Source: an uncultured Clostridia bacterium
Lineage (GTDB): Bacteria > Bacillota > Clostridia > TANB77 > CAG-508
Length of the DNA: 64,000 nt
Assembly: GCA_948530865.1 (NCBI GenBank)
Contig: CAOTKV010000004.1
Coordinates: forward strand, 13,459-77,458
Direction of reading: 5' to 3'
A model generated the notes under the pieces. That model worked only from the letters and a program-made list of their open reading frames with translations. It had not been told where the DNA came from and ran no database searches. The position numbers were made by a program, and so were the translations under genes. Below, one piece after another: positions 6,777 to 15,350 of the stretch (positions are counted from its first letter, which is position 1; every line of letters starts with the position of its first letter).

Positions 6777-8603
6777 TTATGAATTCATTATTCCTTCAAA
6801 CTCTTCGCCATCTATCTTTTCCTTTTCTAATAAGACATTTGCAACACTCTGAAGTTTTCCCATATTCTCATTTAAAATGTCTTCTGTTCTCTTATATGCT
6901 GTATCAATTATTCTTTTAACTTCTTCATCTATTAATCCAGATGTTTCTTCACTAAAGTTCTTTTGTTGAGTAAAATCTCTTCCTAAAAATACCTCTTCTT
7001 GTCCTGAACCAAAAGTAATAGCTCCTAATCTTTCACTCATACCATATTTTGTAACCATAGCTCTTGCAATTTTTGAAGCTCTTTCAATATCATTACTTGC
7101 TCCAGTAGAAATATCTCCTAAAACTAAAGCTTCTGCTACTCTACCACCTAGCAATGATATAATTTGTTCTTCCATTTCTGATTTACTCATAAAAGATCTA
7201 TCTTCAGATGGTCTATACATTGTATAACCACCAGCCATTCCTCTTGGAATTATTGAAATTTGATGTACATCATCTTGTGTTTCTAAGAAGTGACTTGCAA
7301 CAGCATGACCAGCTTCATGGAATGCAACAAGTTTTTTCTCTTTATCACTTATTACTCTTGTTTTCTTTTCTGGTCCCATTGTAACTTTTATCATTGCATC
7401 TTCAATTTCTGCCATTCCTATTTCTGCTTTGTCTCTTCTTGCAGCAAGTAAAGCTGCTTCATTTAAAATATTTTCTAAATCTGCACCAACAAATCCTGCT
7501 GTATTTTTAGCAATTGTTGATAATTCAACATCATCTGCTAATTTCTTCTTTCTTGCATGTACATTTAATATTTCTTCTCTTGCTTTAACATCTGGTGCTC
7601 CAACAACTATTTGTCTATCAAATCTACCTGCTCTTAATAACGCTTTATCTAATACATCTGGTCTGTTTGTAGCTGCAATAACTATAACTCCTTCATTTGC
7701 TGAGAATCCATCCATTTCAACTAATAATTGATTTAATGTTTGTTCTCTTTCATCATGTCCTCCACCTAGTCCTGCGCCTCTTTGACGACCAACTGCGTCA
7801 ATTTCATCTATAAATATAATACAAGGAGAGTTCTTTTTTGCTTGTTCAAATAAATCTCTAACTCTTGAAGCACCAACACCAACAAACATTTCTACAAAAT
7901 CAGAACCACTTATAATAAAGAAAGGAACACCTGCCTCACCTGCAACTGCTTTTGCAAGTAATGTTTTACCAGTACCTGGTTGACCAACAAGTAAAACTCC
8001 TTTTGGAATTCTTGCTCCCATATCTGTAAATTTCTTTGGTGATTTTAGAAATTCTACTATCTCAGCAAGCTCTTCTTTTTCTTCTGTTATACCTGCAACA
8101 TCTTTAAATGTTATTTTTGTTTTATTGCTATCTGTTGTATTAAGTACTCTAGCTTTGCTTTTTCCAAATGTCATTGATTTATTTCCACCTTGATTTGGGT
8201 TCATTATAGCAAAACTAAATAATAAGAAAATTAATAGTAAAAGTACTGGAGAAATTAAACTAAGTATTTCTACAAAGAAAGATTCTTCTGTTTGTTCAAC
8301 TTCTATTTGTCCACTTACTATATTTTCTGAAATTTGTTCCATAAATGAATCTATACTTGGAATGCTTGATGTACTAATATCTGCTTTTGTAGCTTTTGTT
8401 TCGTCTTTTCCATTTGAATATGCTGTAACAGATATTCCATCTGCTGATATTACTATTTTAGTAATTTCACCTGATGATATTTTAGTAACAAGTTCAGAAT
8501 AAGTAATTTTATTATCTGACATTCCTAGTAATCCACTTAAAGCACAAAGTATTACTAATCCTATTATTAACCATGTGGCTAATGTTTTAAATCCGCTCTT
8601 CAA
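6777..8603 (-). CDS. ftsH: ATP-dependent zinc metalloprotease FtsH
   Basis: 608-residue membrane AAA+ protease with all family features. Membrane segments lie at about 8-27 and 111-134 with an extracytoplasmic domain between; Walker A GQPGTGKT (207-214), Walker B IIFIDEID (262-269), the second region of homology with ATNRPDVLD (311-319), zinc motif HEAGH (429-433), and the tail ends with KEKIDGEEFEGIM. FtsH degrades unstable cytosolic and membrane proteins. The start codon is TTG at 8601-8603, eight bases after GGGAGG. It has its own promoter at 8641-8669. The gene follows tilS as in other Firmicutes, but hpt, usually between them, is absent here. Confidence 0.98.
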   Translation of the reverse strand: MKSGFKTLATWLIIGLVILCALSGLLGMSDNKITYSELVTKISSGEITKIVISADGISVTAYSNGKDETKATKADISTSSIPSIDSFMEQISENIVSGQIEVEQTEESFFVEILSLISPVLLLLIFLLFSFAIMNPNQGGNKSMTFGKSKARVLNTTDSNKTKITFKDVAGITEEKEELAEIVEFLKSPKKFTDMGARIPKGVLLVGQPGTGKTLLAKAVAGEAGVPFFIISGSDFVEMFVGVGASRVRDLFEQAKKNSPCIIFIDEIDAVGRQRGAGLGGGHDEREQTLNQLLVEMDGFSANEGVIVIAATNRPDVLDKALLRAGRFDRQIVVGAPDVKAREEILNVHARKKKLADDVELSTIAKNTAGFVGADLENILNEAALLAARRDKAEIGMAEIEDAMIKVTMGPEKKTRVISDKEKKLVAFHEAGHAVASHFLETQDDVHQISIIPRGMAGGYTMYRPSEDRSFMSKSEMEEQIISLLGGRVAEALVLGDISTGASNDIERASKIARAMVTKYGMSERLGAITFGSGQEEVFLGRDFTQQKNFSEETSGLIDEEVKRIIDTAYKRTEDILNENMGKLQSVANVLLEKEKIDGEEFEGIMNS

Positions 8604-8640
8604 ATTTTTTTCCTCCCATATTTCTATTATGTATGCATAA

Positions 8641-8669
8641 AATATAGCATAGCAATTTTACGATTTCAA
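8641..8669 (-). promoter_or_regulatory. Promoter of ftsH
   Basis: On the minus strand: TTGAAA (8664-8669), 17-base spacer, TATATT (8641-8646), placing the transcript start about 30 bases before the TTG start codon. Confidence 0.7.
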
Positions 8670-8729
8670 CCTGTTTTTTTAAAAGAAATATCACTGTAAT
8701 ATTCCATTTTATAAACCTTTTACGGATTC

Positions 8730-9752
8730 TTATTTTAGACGTTTTATAACAATTGTTTTATTTTTTATTTCTACTCTTAATTTCTTATTTGGAGTCAAAA
8801 ATTTGTTACCAATATTATTGTTACATAATTTTATTATATCCTCTATATGAATTTTCTCTATTCCTTTAGTATTACCGAATAATTGGTTTATAGCATATAA
8901 AATAACACGTTTTTCAATAGCTTTTTCTTCGTTGTTAAATTTCTTTAAATCTAATATAATTTTAGCCTCTTTTTCATCATTATATACATTATCTTTTGAA
9001 AAATTTTCCTCTAAAATCATATTTTTATAAGATTTTTCTGTTTGAACTTCTAAATATTTTAAATCATCTTTTGTTATATTAGATAATCTTGTAATCGTTT
9101 CCACAATGTTCGGATTAAGTTCTTGTTTTATATAGGGAATTACAATGTTTCGAATTTTATTTCTTGTATATACATTATCATCATTTGATTCATCATATCT
9201 TGGATTTAGTTTTTTCTCTTCACAATATGACTCAATATCATCTCTACTAGTTTCAATAAGTGGTCTTATATATTTACCATTTATTGCTTCTATTCCCTTT
9301 AATCCTCCAAGTCCACTACCTCTTACAATATTCATAATAATTGTTTCTACATTATCATTACTATTATGTGCTATTGCAATCTTGTTTGAATTTGTTTTAG
9401 ATTGTATTTCATCAAAAAATTTATATCTGATAATCCTTCCAGTTTCTTCTAGTCCTCTTTTTTGAATTTCTGCTTCTTTTTTTATATCTGCATGTAATAT
9501 AAAACACCTAATATTAATTCTATTGCAAAATTCAAAAACATATTGTTCATCTATCTTTGCATTTTCTCTTAATCCATGATTTATATGAGCAACTACCATT
9601 TCAAAATCTAGTTTATTGCTTTCTTTTAATTCATATAAACAATTAAGCAAAGTTATAGAATCAGGTCCTCCAGAAACTGCAACAACAATCTTGTCTCCAT
9701 TTTCTATTAAATTATATTTTTTAATTGTTTTTAAAATTTTATCTTCTAACAT
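8730..9752 (-). CDS. tilS: tRNA(Ile)-lysidine synthase TilS
   Basis: 340 residues. The PP-loop ATP-binding motif SGGPDS is at 27-32, with the family's HxNHGLR-type stretch (VAHINHGLRENA) and LDLKKF region after it. The enzyme adds lysine to C34 of the AUA-reading tRNA-Ile and is essential in most bacteria. It is about 100 residues shorter than the B. subtilis type and ends soon after the KLRVEIKNKTIVIKRL strand, so most of the C-terminal TilS domain seems to be missing, as in the short Aquifex form. Start ATG with GGAGAG upstream. It lies just after a 58-bp inverted repeat that separates it from dnaB. Confidence 0.92.
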   Translation of the reverse strand: MLEDKILKTIKKYNLIENGDKIVVAVSGGPDSITLLNCLYELKESNKLDFEMVVAHINHGLRENAKIDEQYVFEFCNRINIRCFILHADIKKEAEIQKRGLEETGRIIRYKFFDEIQSKTNSNKIAIAHNSNDNVETIIMNIVRGSGLGGLKGIEAINGKYIRPLIETSRDDIESYCEEKKLNPRYDESNDDNVYTRNKIRNIVIPYIKQELNPNIVETITRLSNITKDDLKYLEVQTEKSYKNMILEENFSKDNVYNDEKEAKIILDLKKFNNEEKAIEKRVILYAINQLFGNTKGIEKIHIEDIIKLCNNNIGNKFLTPNKKLRVEIKNKTIVIKRLK

Positions 9753-9771
9753 ATATTTCTCTCCATATAAA

Positions 9772-9829
9772 ATGACCAGTTAGGGACGTTAGTTTCAGTA
9801 CTCAATATTTTACGTCCCCAATTGGTCAT
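9772..9829. repeat. 58-bp inverted repeat between dnaB and tilS
   Basis: Left arm ATGACCAGTTAGGGACGT (9772-9789) and right arm ACGTCCCCAATTGGTCAT (9812-9829) are reverse complements at 16 of 18 positions, with a 22-base loop. The right arm supplies the TGA stop of dnaB. It fills almost the whole dnaB-tilS gap. It may act as a hairpin terminator/attenuator (four T follow on the minus strand), but arm length and the GGGACG words suggest a mobile palindromic element. Confidence 0.8.
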
Positions 9830-11166
9830 GGTTCTTCAAAAAATCTTCTATCTAGATTTGCAAATTTCGTATAACTTGGAAGCCATGCTAAATCAACAGT
9901 TCCTGTTGAACCGCCTCTGTGCTTAGCAAGTATTACTTCTGCTACATTTTTCTTCTCACTATCTGGATTATAGTAATCATCTCTATATAAGAAAATTACA
10001 ATGTCAGCATCTTGTTCTATCGCTCCCGACTCTCTTAAGTCAGATAGCATTGGTCTTTTATCATCACGTTTTTCAACACTACGTGAAAGCTGTGATAAGG
10101 CTATAACTGGTATATTTAATTCTTTTGCAAGAATTTTTAATGATCTACTAATTTCAGAAATCTCTTGCTCACGACTAGAATTCCTATTTCCACTACCTTG
10201 TATTAATTGCAAGTAATCTATTACAACTAAACCAATATCTTTTTCTAATTTCAGTTTTCTACATTTCGCACGAATTTCCATTATAGAAATACCTGCTGTA
10301 TCATCTATAAATATTGGTGCTTCTGAAAGTCTACCTAAAGTAGTTGCTAATTTTACCCAATCATCGTCTTCTACAAGACCTGTTCTTATTTTATTACTAT
10401 CTACTAAAGCTTCACTACACAAAATTCTGTTTCCTACTTGATCTTTAGACATTTCCAAGTTAAATATTGCAACACCTTTTCCTGATTGTACTGCTACATT
10501 TGTTGCAATATTTATGGCAAAAGCAGATTTACCCATCGCAGGTCTTGCTGCTACTATAAGTAAATCTGAATCATGTAGTCCTGATGTTTTAGAATCTAAA
10601 TCTGCAAAACCTGTTGGTGTACCACTAAGTCTACCTTTACTATTATATAATTCTTCTAGTTTCGCATAAGATTCAATTAAAACATCTTTTATTGATGTAT
10701 ATCCTTTAGTATTTTTTTTAGATGCTAAATCGAAGATTTTCTTTTCAGCCATATCCATTATATTATCTACTTCTTCTGTTTCATCATATCCTAGAGCAAC
10801 TAATTCATTCGAAGTATTAATTAATTTTCTAAGCATTGATTTTTCATCAACTATTTTAATATATTTTTCAACATTAGCAGTTGTTGGCACTCTTTCAGGA
10901 AGACTTGCTAAATATTCAAGTCCACCTATACGTTCAAACTTTCCTGTTTCAACTAATTCAGCTTTAACTGTAATGATATCAATCGGTTCACTTCTTGAAT
11001 ATAATGACCAAATTGCTTCAAATATTGCTTTATTATCTTCTCTGTAAAAAGCATCTGCTTTCAAAATTTCAATTGCACTAATAACAGAATCCTTATCTGT
11101 AAGCATACATCCAAGTATTGCTTGTTCGGCTTCTATATCATGTGGTGGAACTTTTCCTAACTCCAT
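9826..11166 (-). CDS. dnaB: Replicative DNA helicase DnaB (DnaC in Bacillus)
   Basis: 446 residues, full length. The N-terminal DnaB domain (starting PPHDIEAEQAILGCML) is followed by a linker and a RecA-like motor with Walker A ARPAMGKSA (207-215), Walker B VVIDYLQLI and the arginine-rich SRSVEKRDDKRPMLSDLRESG segment. It is the ring helicase of the replication fork. It lies 17 bases after rplI in the conserved rplI-dnaB order, under the promoter at 11682-11710. The stop codon lies within a 58-bp inverted repeat. Confidence 0.98.
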   Translation of the reverse strand: MELGKVPPHDIEAEQAILGCMLTDKDSVISAIEILKADAFYREDNKAIFEAIWSLYSRSEPIDIITVKAELVETGKFERIGGLEYLASLPERVPTTANVEKYIKIVDEKSMLRKLINTSNELVALGYDETEEVDNIMDMAEKKIFDLASKKNTKGYTSIKDVLIESYAKLEELYNSKGRLSGTPTGFADLDSKTSGLHDSDLLIVAARPAMGKSAFAINIATNVAVQSGKGVAIFNLEMSKDQVGNRILCSEALVDSNKIRTGLVEDDDWVKLATTLGRLSEAPIFIDDTAGISIMEIRAKCRKLKLEKDIGLVVIDYLQLIQGSGNRNSSREQEISEISRSLKILAKELNIPVIALSQLSRSVEKRDDKRPMLSDLRESGAIEQDADIVIFLYRDDYYNPDSEKKNVAEVILAKHRGGSTGTVDLAWLPSYTKFANLDRRFFEEP

Positions 11167-11183
11167 AGTACATACATCCTTTT

Positions 11184-11633
11184 TTATTGTTTTGGTGTTA
11201 CCATTACTTGAACTGATGCAATAACACCTTCATTTAATTTTATATCAACTTTTGTAGCTCCTGCAACTTTTATAGACTCTTGTAACATGACTTTCTTTTT
11301 ATCTACTTCTATTCCAAAGTCCTTTTTTAATGCTTCTGCAATTTCTTTTGCAGTAACTGCTCCAAACAATCTTCCATTTTCTCCTGCTTTAACAGAAATT
11401 TTTACAGTTATTGTTTTCATTTTTTCTGCAATTTTTTTTGACTCTTTTAAATCTTCACCTTTTCTATATTGGACAGATTCATTTTTTGCTTTTAAATTAT
11501 TCATATTCCCTGCATCTGCTGGAATAGCCAAATTCTTTGGAAATAAAAAATTTCTAGCATAACCATCTGCTGCATTTATTACTTGATCCTTTTTACCAAC
11601 ACCTTTAATATCTTGTTTTAAAATAACTTTCAT
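11184..11633 (-). CDS. rplI: Large-subunit ribosomal protein bL9
   Basis: 149 residues, the standard length. The N-terminal signature MKVILKQDIKGVGKKDQVINAADGYARNFLFP is diagnostic of bL9, followed by the long connecting helix and the C-terminal rRNA-binding domain. GGAGGAT precedes the ATG. First gene of the rplI-dnaB operon. In most Firmicutes gdpP is directly upstream; here an unknown plus-strand gene lies between them. Confidence 0.98.
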   Translation of the reverse strand: MKVILKQDIKGVGKKDQVINAADGYARNFLFPKNLAIPADAGNMNNLKAKNESVQYRKGEDLKESKKIAEKMKTITVKISVKAGENGRLFGAVTAKEIAEALKKDFGIEVDKKKVMLQESIKVAGATKVDIKLNEGVIASVQVMVTPKQ

Positions 11634-11681
11634 ATATTCATCCTCCGTTCTAACAATATATGAGACATTGTATCAGTGCTA

Positions 11682-11710
11682 ATTGTATAACATTTTTGTC
11701 CAAATTTCAA
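11682..11710 (-). promoter_or_regulatory. Promoter of rplI-dnaB
   Basis: Minus strand TTGAAA (11705-11710), 17-base spacer, TACAAT (11682-11687); about 45 bases of leader before the rplI ATG. Confidence 0.65.
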
Positions 11711-11786
11711 GTATTTCTAGCATTTATATTGATTTAAAGATTTTTTTAATATATACTTTTTGTAAATAGATATTTAAGGAGTAATT

Positions 11787-12527
11787 ATGAGTTACTATAA
11801 TCATCTCAAATTAGAAACAGATTCTATTAATTCTGCTACTGATTTTATTAATAGTACAAATCCACAGAATAGAAAATTTATAATTCCAGCAGTAATAATT
11901 GGAATTATTATTATTTCAAAATTTATTTTACTCTTTATTCATTACGATTCTTTTAAAAGTTATGATTTTACTGGGATTAGTACAACATATTTTCCAATTG
12001 CTATGGTAGTACTATGTTTATTTTTACTTAAATGTATATTAGTAGTAATAAGTTTTAAAGATGATGGTATTAATAATAAACAAACTTTTACTTTATCAAT
12101 AATATGTTTTATTTTATTTATAATTTCTACTATTGTATTAAATTATATAGCTCATGTAGAAGATAGTGAAGCAATCAAATTTTACAATGAAGTACAAGAA
12201 TCTGTTGAAAATAATACTAAAAAACCAAAAAATAAATTTGAAGAAATGTACTATAAAACAGAAACTCTTAAAGAAAAAGATTCAGAAGATAAATTTTATG
12301 AATTAAAACTTATTGTAGCAGACAGAGTACAAAATTCAAATATTCTATCCACTAGACTATATATGAACTTTGTAACCTTAAAATACTATTACTATTCATA
12401 TTTTGATGGAGATCCAATGTATTACTATGGATTTTTAAATATATTCCCAAAAATTTATTTAGTGGGCGGAATATACTTTTCATTGGCTAAAAAAAGAGAA
12501 CTTAAATATATACCAAAAACTCCTTAG
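11787..12527 (+). CDS. Uncharacterised multi-pass membrane protein
   Basis: 246 residues, not recognised. A short polar N terminus is followed by three clear membrane helices (about 30-50, 66-86 and 102-122), then a long charged region (about 125-190, rich in E and K) and a C-terminal hydrophobic stretch with many tyrosines (FVTLKYYYYSYF). AAGGAG precedes the ATG by seven bases. It is a single gene transcribed against its neighbours, and lies inside the otherwise conserved gdpP-rplI-dnaB block. Its base composition matches the host, so it is not an obvious recent arrival. Confidence 0.75.
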   Translation: MSYYNHLKLETDSINSATDFINSTNPQNRKFIIPAVIIGIIIISKFILLFIHYDSFKSYDFTGISTTYFPIAMVVLCLFLLKCILVVISFKDDGINNKQTFTLSIICFILFIISTIVLNYIAHVEDSEAIKFYNEVQESVENNTKKPKNKFEEMYYKTETLKEKDSEDKFYELKLIVADRVQNSNILSTRLYMNFVTLKYYYYSYFDGDPMYYYGFLNIFPKIYLVGGIYFSLAKKRELKYIPKTP

Positions 12528-12545
12528 AAAAATCTAAGAAGTTTT
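12516..12545. terminator. Terminator between convergent unknown gene and gdpP
   Basis: AAAACTCCTTAGA (12516-12528) pairs with TCTAAGAAGTTTT (12533-12545) with one mismatch; it overlaps the 3' end of the plus-strand gene. Confidence 0.7.
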
Positions 12546-12548
12546 AAA

Positions 12549-14558
12549 TTACTCTGTTTCTAATAAATATTCGTTAATTCTAATAACTAATTCATCTTTA
12601 GCCTCTTCTAAAGAAAATCCTTCAAGTTGAGCTCCAGCCAATGTTATATGACCTCCACCGCCCAACTTTTCTAGTATTATCTGTACATTTATATCTCCAA
12701 TTGATCGACCACTAATATATACTTTATCGTCTATTTTAGCCATTACAAATGAAGCTGTTATATCACTTATTGTTAAAAGTTCATCTGCAGCTTTAGCAAT
12801 AATTAAATTTGCATCGCTATTATTTTCTTCAAAAACTGAAATTGCAATTGTATTATTGTGAATTTCTACATTTCTAACAATATTTGAAATTATATTATAA
12901 CTTTCTAAATCTGCCTGAAACCATTTTTTTACTCTTATTATATCAACACCATATTTTCTCAAATAAGCTGCTGCTTCAAAAGTTCTTACACCTGTTTTAA
13001 ATGTAAAATCTTTTGTATCTACCATAATTCCACCATATAAACTTTCAGCTTCTAAAAGAGTTAATTTTATTGTATCTTGTGCATATTGAATTATTTCTGT
13101 TACAAGTTCTGCAGCAGATGAAGCATAAACTTCATGAAATGATATCAATACATTTTCAATACAATCTGGAGCTTTTCTATGATGATCTATTACTATTTTT
13201 CTTTCTATTTTATCTAATAATTCTGGAAATTCTACATATGAAGTCTTATGAGTATCTACAATGATTAATAAAGAATTTGGTTTTATTATATCTTTTGTTT
13301 CCTCTTCTGAAATAATGACATTCTTATACTCATCTTCTTTTTGAAGCACTTCTAAAAATTTTCCTAATGATTTTCCTTTTGGCTCTGTAACAATAAAGCA
13401 TTCTTTTTCTAAACTTTTTGATAATCTGTATATACCTAATGCTGAACCTAATGCATCAATATCAATGTTTTTATGCCCCATTATAAATATATTTTCTGAT
13501 TCACTTATAGCTGTTGAAATTGATTGTGATATTGTTCTAGCTTTAACTTTAGTTCTTTTTTCAACTTCTAAAGTTTTTCCACCATAGAATTTGTATTTTC
13601 CTTCTTTTTTTACAACAGCTTGATCTCCACCACGTCCTAAAACAATCTCCATGGCAGTTAAAGCTGATTTATATTTTTCATAATTTGTTTTTCCTTCATT
13701 TGTTACTGCTATACTTAATGTTACTTGAATTTTACTATCTATTTCTATTGTCTTAATTTTATCTAAAATATTAAATTTTTCTTTTTCAAATTCTGTTAAA
13801 TATTGTTGTTCAAAAATAAAAATGAAATAATCTCTTTCTGTTTTAATAATCAATCCGCCTGTATTTGTTACCCAATCAATTATTTCTTTTTCTATTTTAG
13901 CTAATAATTCAATTTTTCTCTCTGGTAATATTCTTTGAACAAGTTCGTCATAATTATCTATCATTGCAACACCAATGCAAGATTTTGACTTATTATATGC
14001 ATCAAATAGTTCATTATATTTAGTTTCATCTATAAAATATAATGATAAAACATACTCTTTTTGATTTTTAATTGTTCTTCTTTTAGATTTTACAAGACTT
14101 CCACGAATTCTATATACTTTTTTATCTATATTAAACTGTTTTATTATATCTATTGATTCACCATTTTTTTCAATATCTAACTTAATTTCTTTTACAATTG
14201 GATTTAAATTTGTTGCAATATCTATGTTTTGAAATTCTTCTACAAACTTTTTACTTCTCCATACTATATTTCCATCTGTTTCGATTAAAACTAGTGGTAT
14301 TGGTGTATTTATTAAATTTCCTTTTGATGCTGTTGTAACATCAGAAGTTATATCTTGTATATGATTTTCCAACTCCGTTTTCTTTTTACCACTACTCCAG
14401 AATGTATATGAAACTGTTAATGCAAATATGATTATTGAAGGTATTATCCAACTTAAATCATATACACATAGCGATATACAAAGAATAGCTATAAGTAATA
14501 TATATACTATGTTTTTGGATGTTAGACTATCTAATATTTTATTATTCGAATTCGGCAT
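12549..14558 (-). CDS. gdpP: c-di-AMP phosphodiesterase GdpP (YybT family)
   Basis: 669 residues with the full GdpP layout: two N-terminal membrane helices (about 16-34 and 38-53), a PAS-like domain (about 85-170), a degenerate GGDEF domain (about 175-330), a DHH domain with GHKNIDIDALGSALG, VDTHK and IDHHRKAP, and a C-terminal DHHA1 domain with GGGGH (near 633-637). The enzyme hydrolyses cyclic di-AMP to pApA and so tunes osmolyte transport and wall homeostasis. The usual Asp of GHKNPDxD is kept (D in NIDID). Normally cotranscribed with rplI; here the two are separated by an unknown gene. Confidence 0.96.
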   Translation of the reverse strand: MPNSNNKILDSLTSKNIVYILLIAILCISLCVYDLSWIIPSIIIFALTVSYTFWSSGKKKTELENHIQDITSDVTTASKGNLINTPIPLVLIETDGNIVWRSKKFVEEFQNIDIATNLNPIVKEIKLDIEKNGESIDIIKQFNIDKKVYRIRGSLVKSKRRTIKNQKEYVLSLYFIDETKYNELFDAYNKSKSCIGVAMIDNYDELVQRILPERKIELLAKIEKEIIDWVTNTGGLIIKTERDYFIFIFEQQYLTEFEKEKFNILDKIKTIEIDSKIQVTLSIAVTNEGKTNYEKYKSALTAMEIVLGRGGDQAVVKKEGKYKFYGGKTLEVEKRTKVKARTISQSISTAISESENIFIMGHKNIDIDALGSALGIYRLSKSLEKECFIVTEPKGKSLGKFLEVLQKEDEYKNVIISEEETKDIIKPNSLLIIVDTHKTSYVEFPELLDKIERKIVIDHHRKAPDCIENVLISFHEVYASSAAELVTEIIQYAQDTIKLTLLEAESLYGGIMVDTKDFTFKTGVRTFEAAAYLRKYGVDIIRVKKWFQADLESYNIISNIVRNVEIHNNTIAISVFEENNSDANLIIAKAADELLTISDITASFVMAKIDDKVYISGRSIGDINVQIILEKLGGGGHITLAGAQLEGFSLEEAKDELVIRINEYLLETE

Positions 14559-14640
14559 AGAACCCCCTATAAATTTATATACCCAAAATTACACCTTTAT
14601 ATTATATAACTTACAGACCAATTTGTCAAATTTACATAAA

Positions 14641-14667
14641 AAAGCGTCCTGTTTTGGACGCTTTTTT
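14641..14667 (-). terminator. Terminator of the Ig-like surface protein gene
   Basis: AAAGCGTCC (14641-14649) pairs with GGACGCTTT (14656-14664), flanked by A and T runs, so it could work both ways. It is just past the stop of the gene at 14682. Confidence 0.85.
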
Positions 14668-14681
14668 CTATATTTTAATAA

Positions 14682-15329
14682 TTATTTTTTAATTGTTAAA
14701 TTTACTTCCTTTGATGTATCTGTAAATGAATCATATACTGTTATTGTAACTTTTCCTGGTGCAACTCCTGTTACTATTCCATTTGAATTTACTGTTGCAA
14801 TTTCTTCATCACTTGAAGTATATTTTAATGTATCCATACTTGCTTTTGATGGTGTTACTTGTAATTTCATTTGTAAATCTTTACCAACTCTTATTGTACT
14901 ATTTGTAGATGTAAATGTCATAGTTTTAATTGGAGTTATTACTTTAACTTCTTTAGTTGCTTCTATTCCATCATATTTTGCTGTAATATTCGCTTTTCCA
15001 TCTGCAACTGCAACAAGTTCATTATCTTTATTAATTTTTACGATACTTTCATCAGATGATTCATACTCAACACCTTCTGTTATATCTTCACCATCCATTG
15101 ATACTGTCATTCCTACTGTTTTTTTCTTATCTGCTGATGATAAATATTCATTTTCAAATTCTAATGTAAGTTTTGGCATAATAGCTTCTGAACTACCTTT
15201 TTTTGATTCTTCACCAGTAGCTACTAAAGCAATTTTTCCTATATGACCTTTATTTAATACTAGAAATAATGCTATAAGCGCTACAATTATAAAAACTATT
15301 ATTGATATTTTTAAAGATTTCTTTCCCAT
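14682..15329 (-). CDS. Membrane-anchored protein with two bacterial Ig-like (BIG2) domains
   Basis: 215 residues. An N-terminal signal-anchor (about 6-25) is followed by two BIG2-type repeats: the first (about 52-132) has SSDESIVKINKDNELVAVADGKANITA, the second (about 135-213) has TSSDEEIATVNSNGIVTGVAPGKVTITV. These are extracellular Ig folds common in surface proteins. No LPXTG or enzyme domain is present, so the protein is probably held by its N-terminal helix. It follows the phosphodiesterase gene by 21 bases and is likely cotranscribed with it. Confidence 0.85.
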   Translation of the reverse strand: MGKKSLKISIIVFIIVALIALFLVLNKGHIGKIALVATGEESKKGSSEAIMPKLTLEFENEYLSSADKKKTVGMTVSMDGEDITEGVEYESSDESIVKINKDNELVAVADGKANITAKYDGIEATKEVKVITPIKTMTFTSTNSTIRVGKDLQMKLQVTPSKASMDTLKYTSSDEEIATVNSNGIVTGVAPGKVTITVYDSFTDTSKEVNLTIKK

Positions 15330-15350
15330 ATTTTTCTCCTATTCTTCTGT

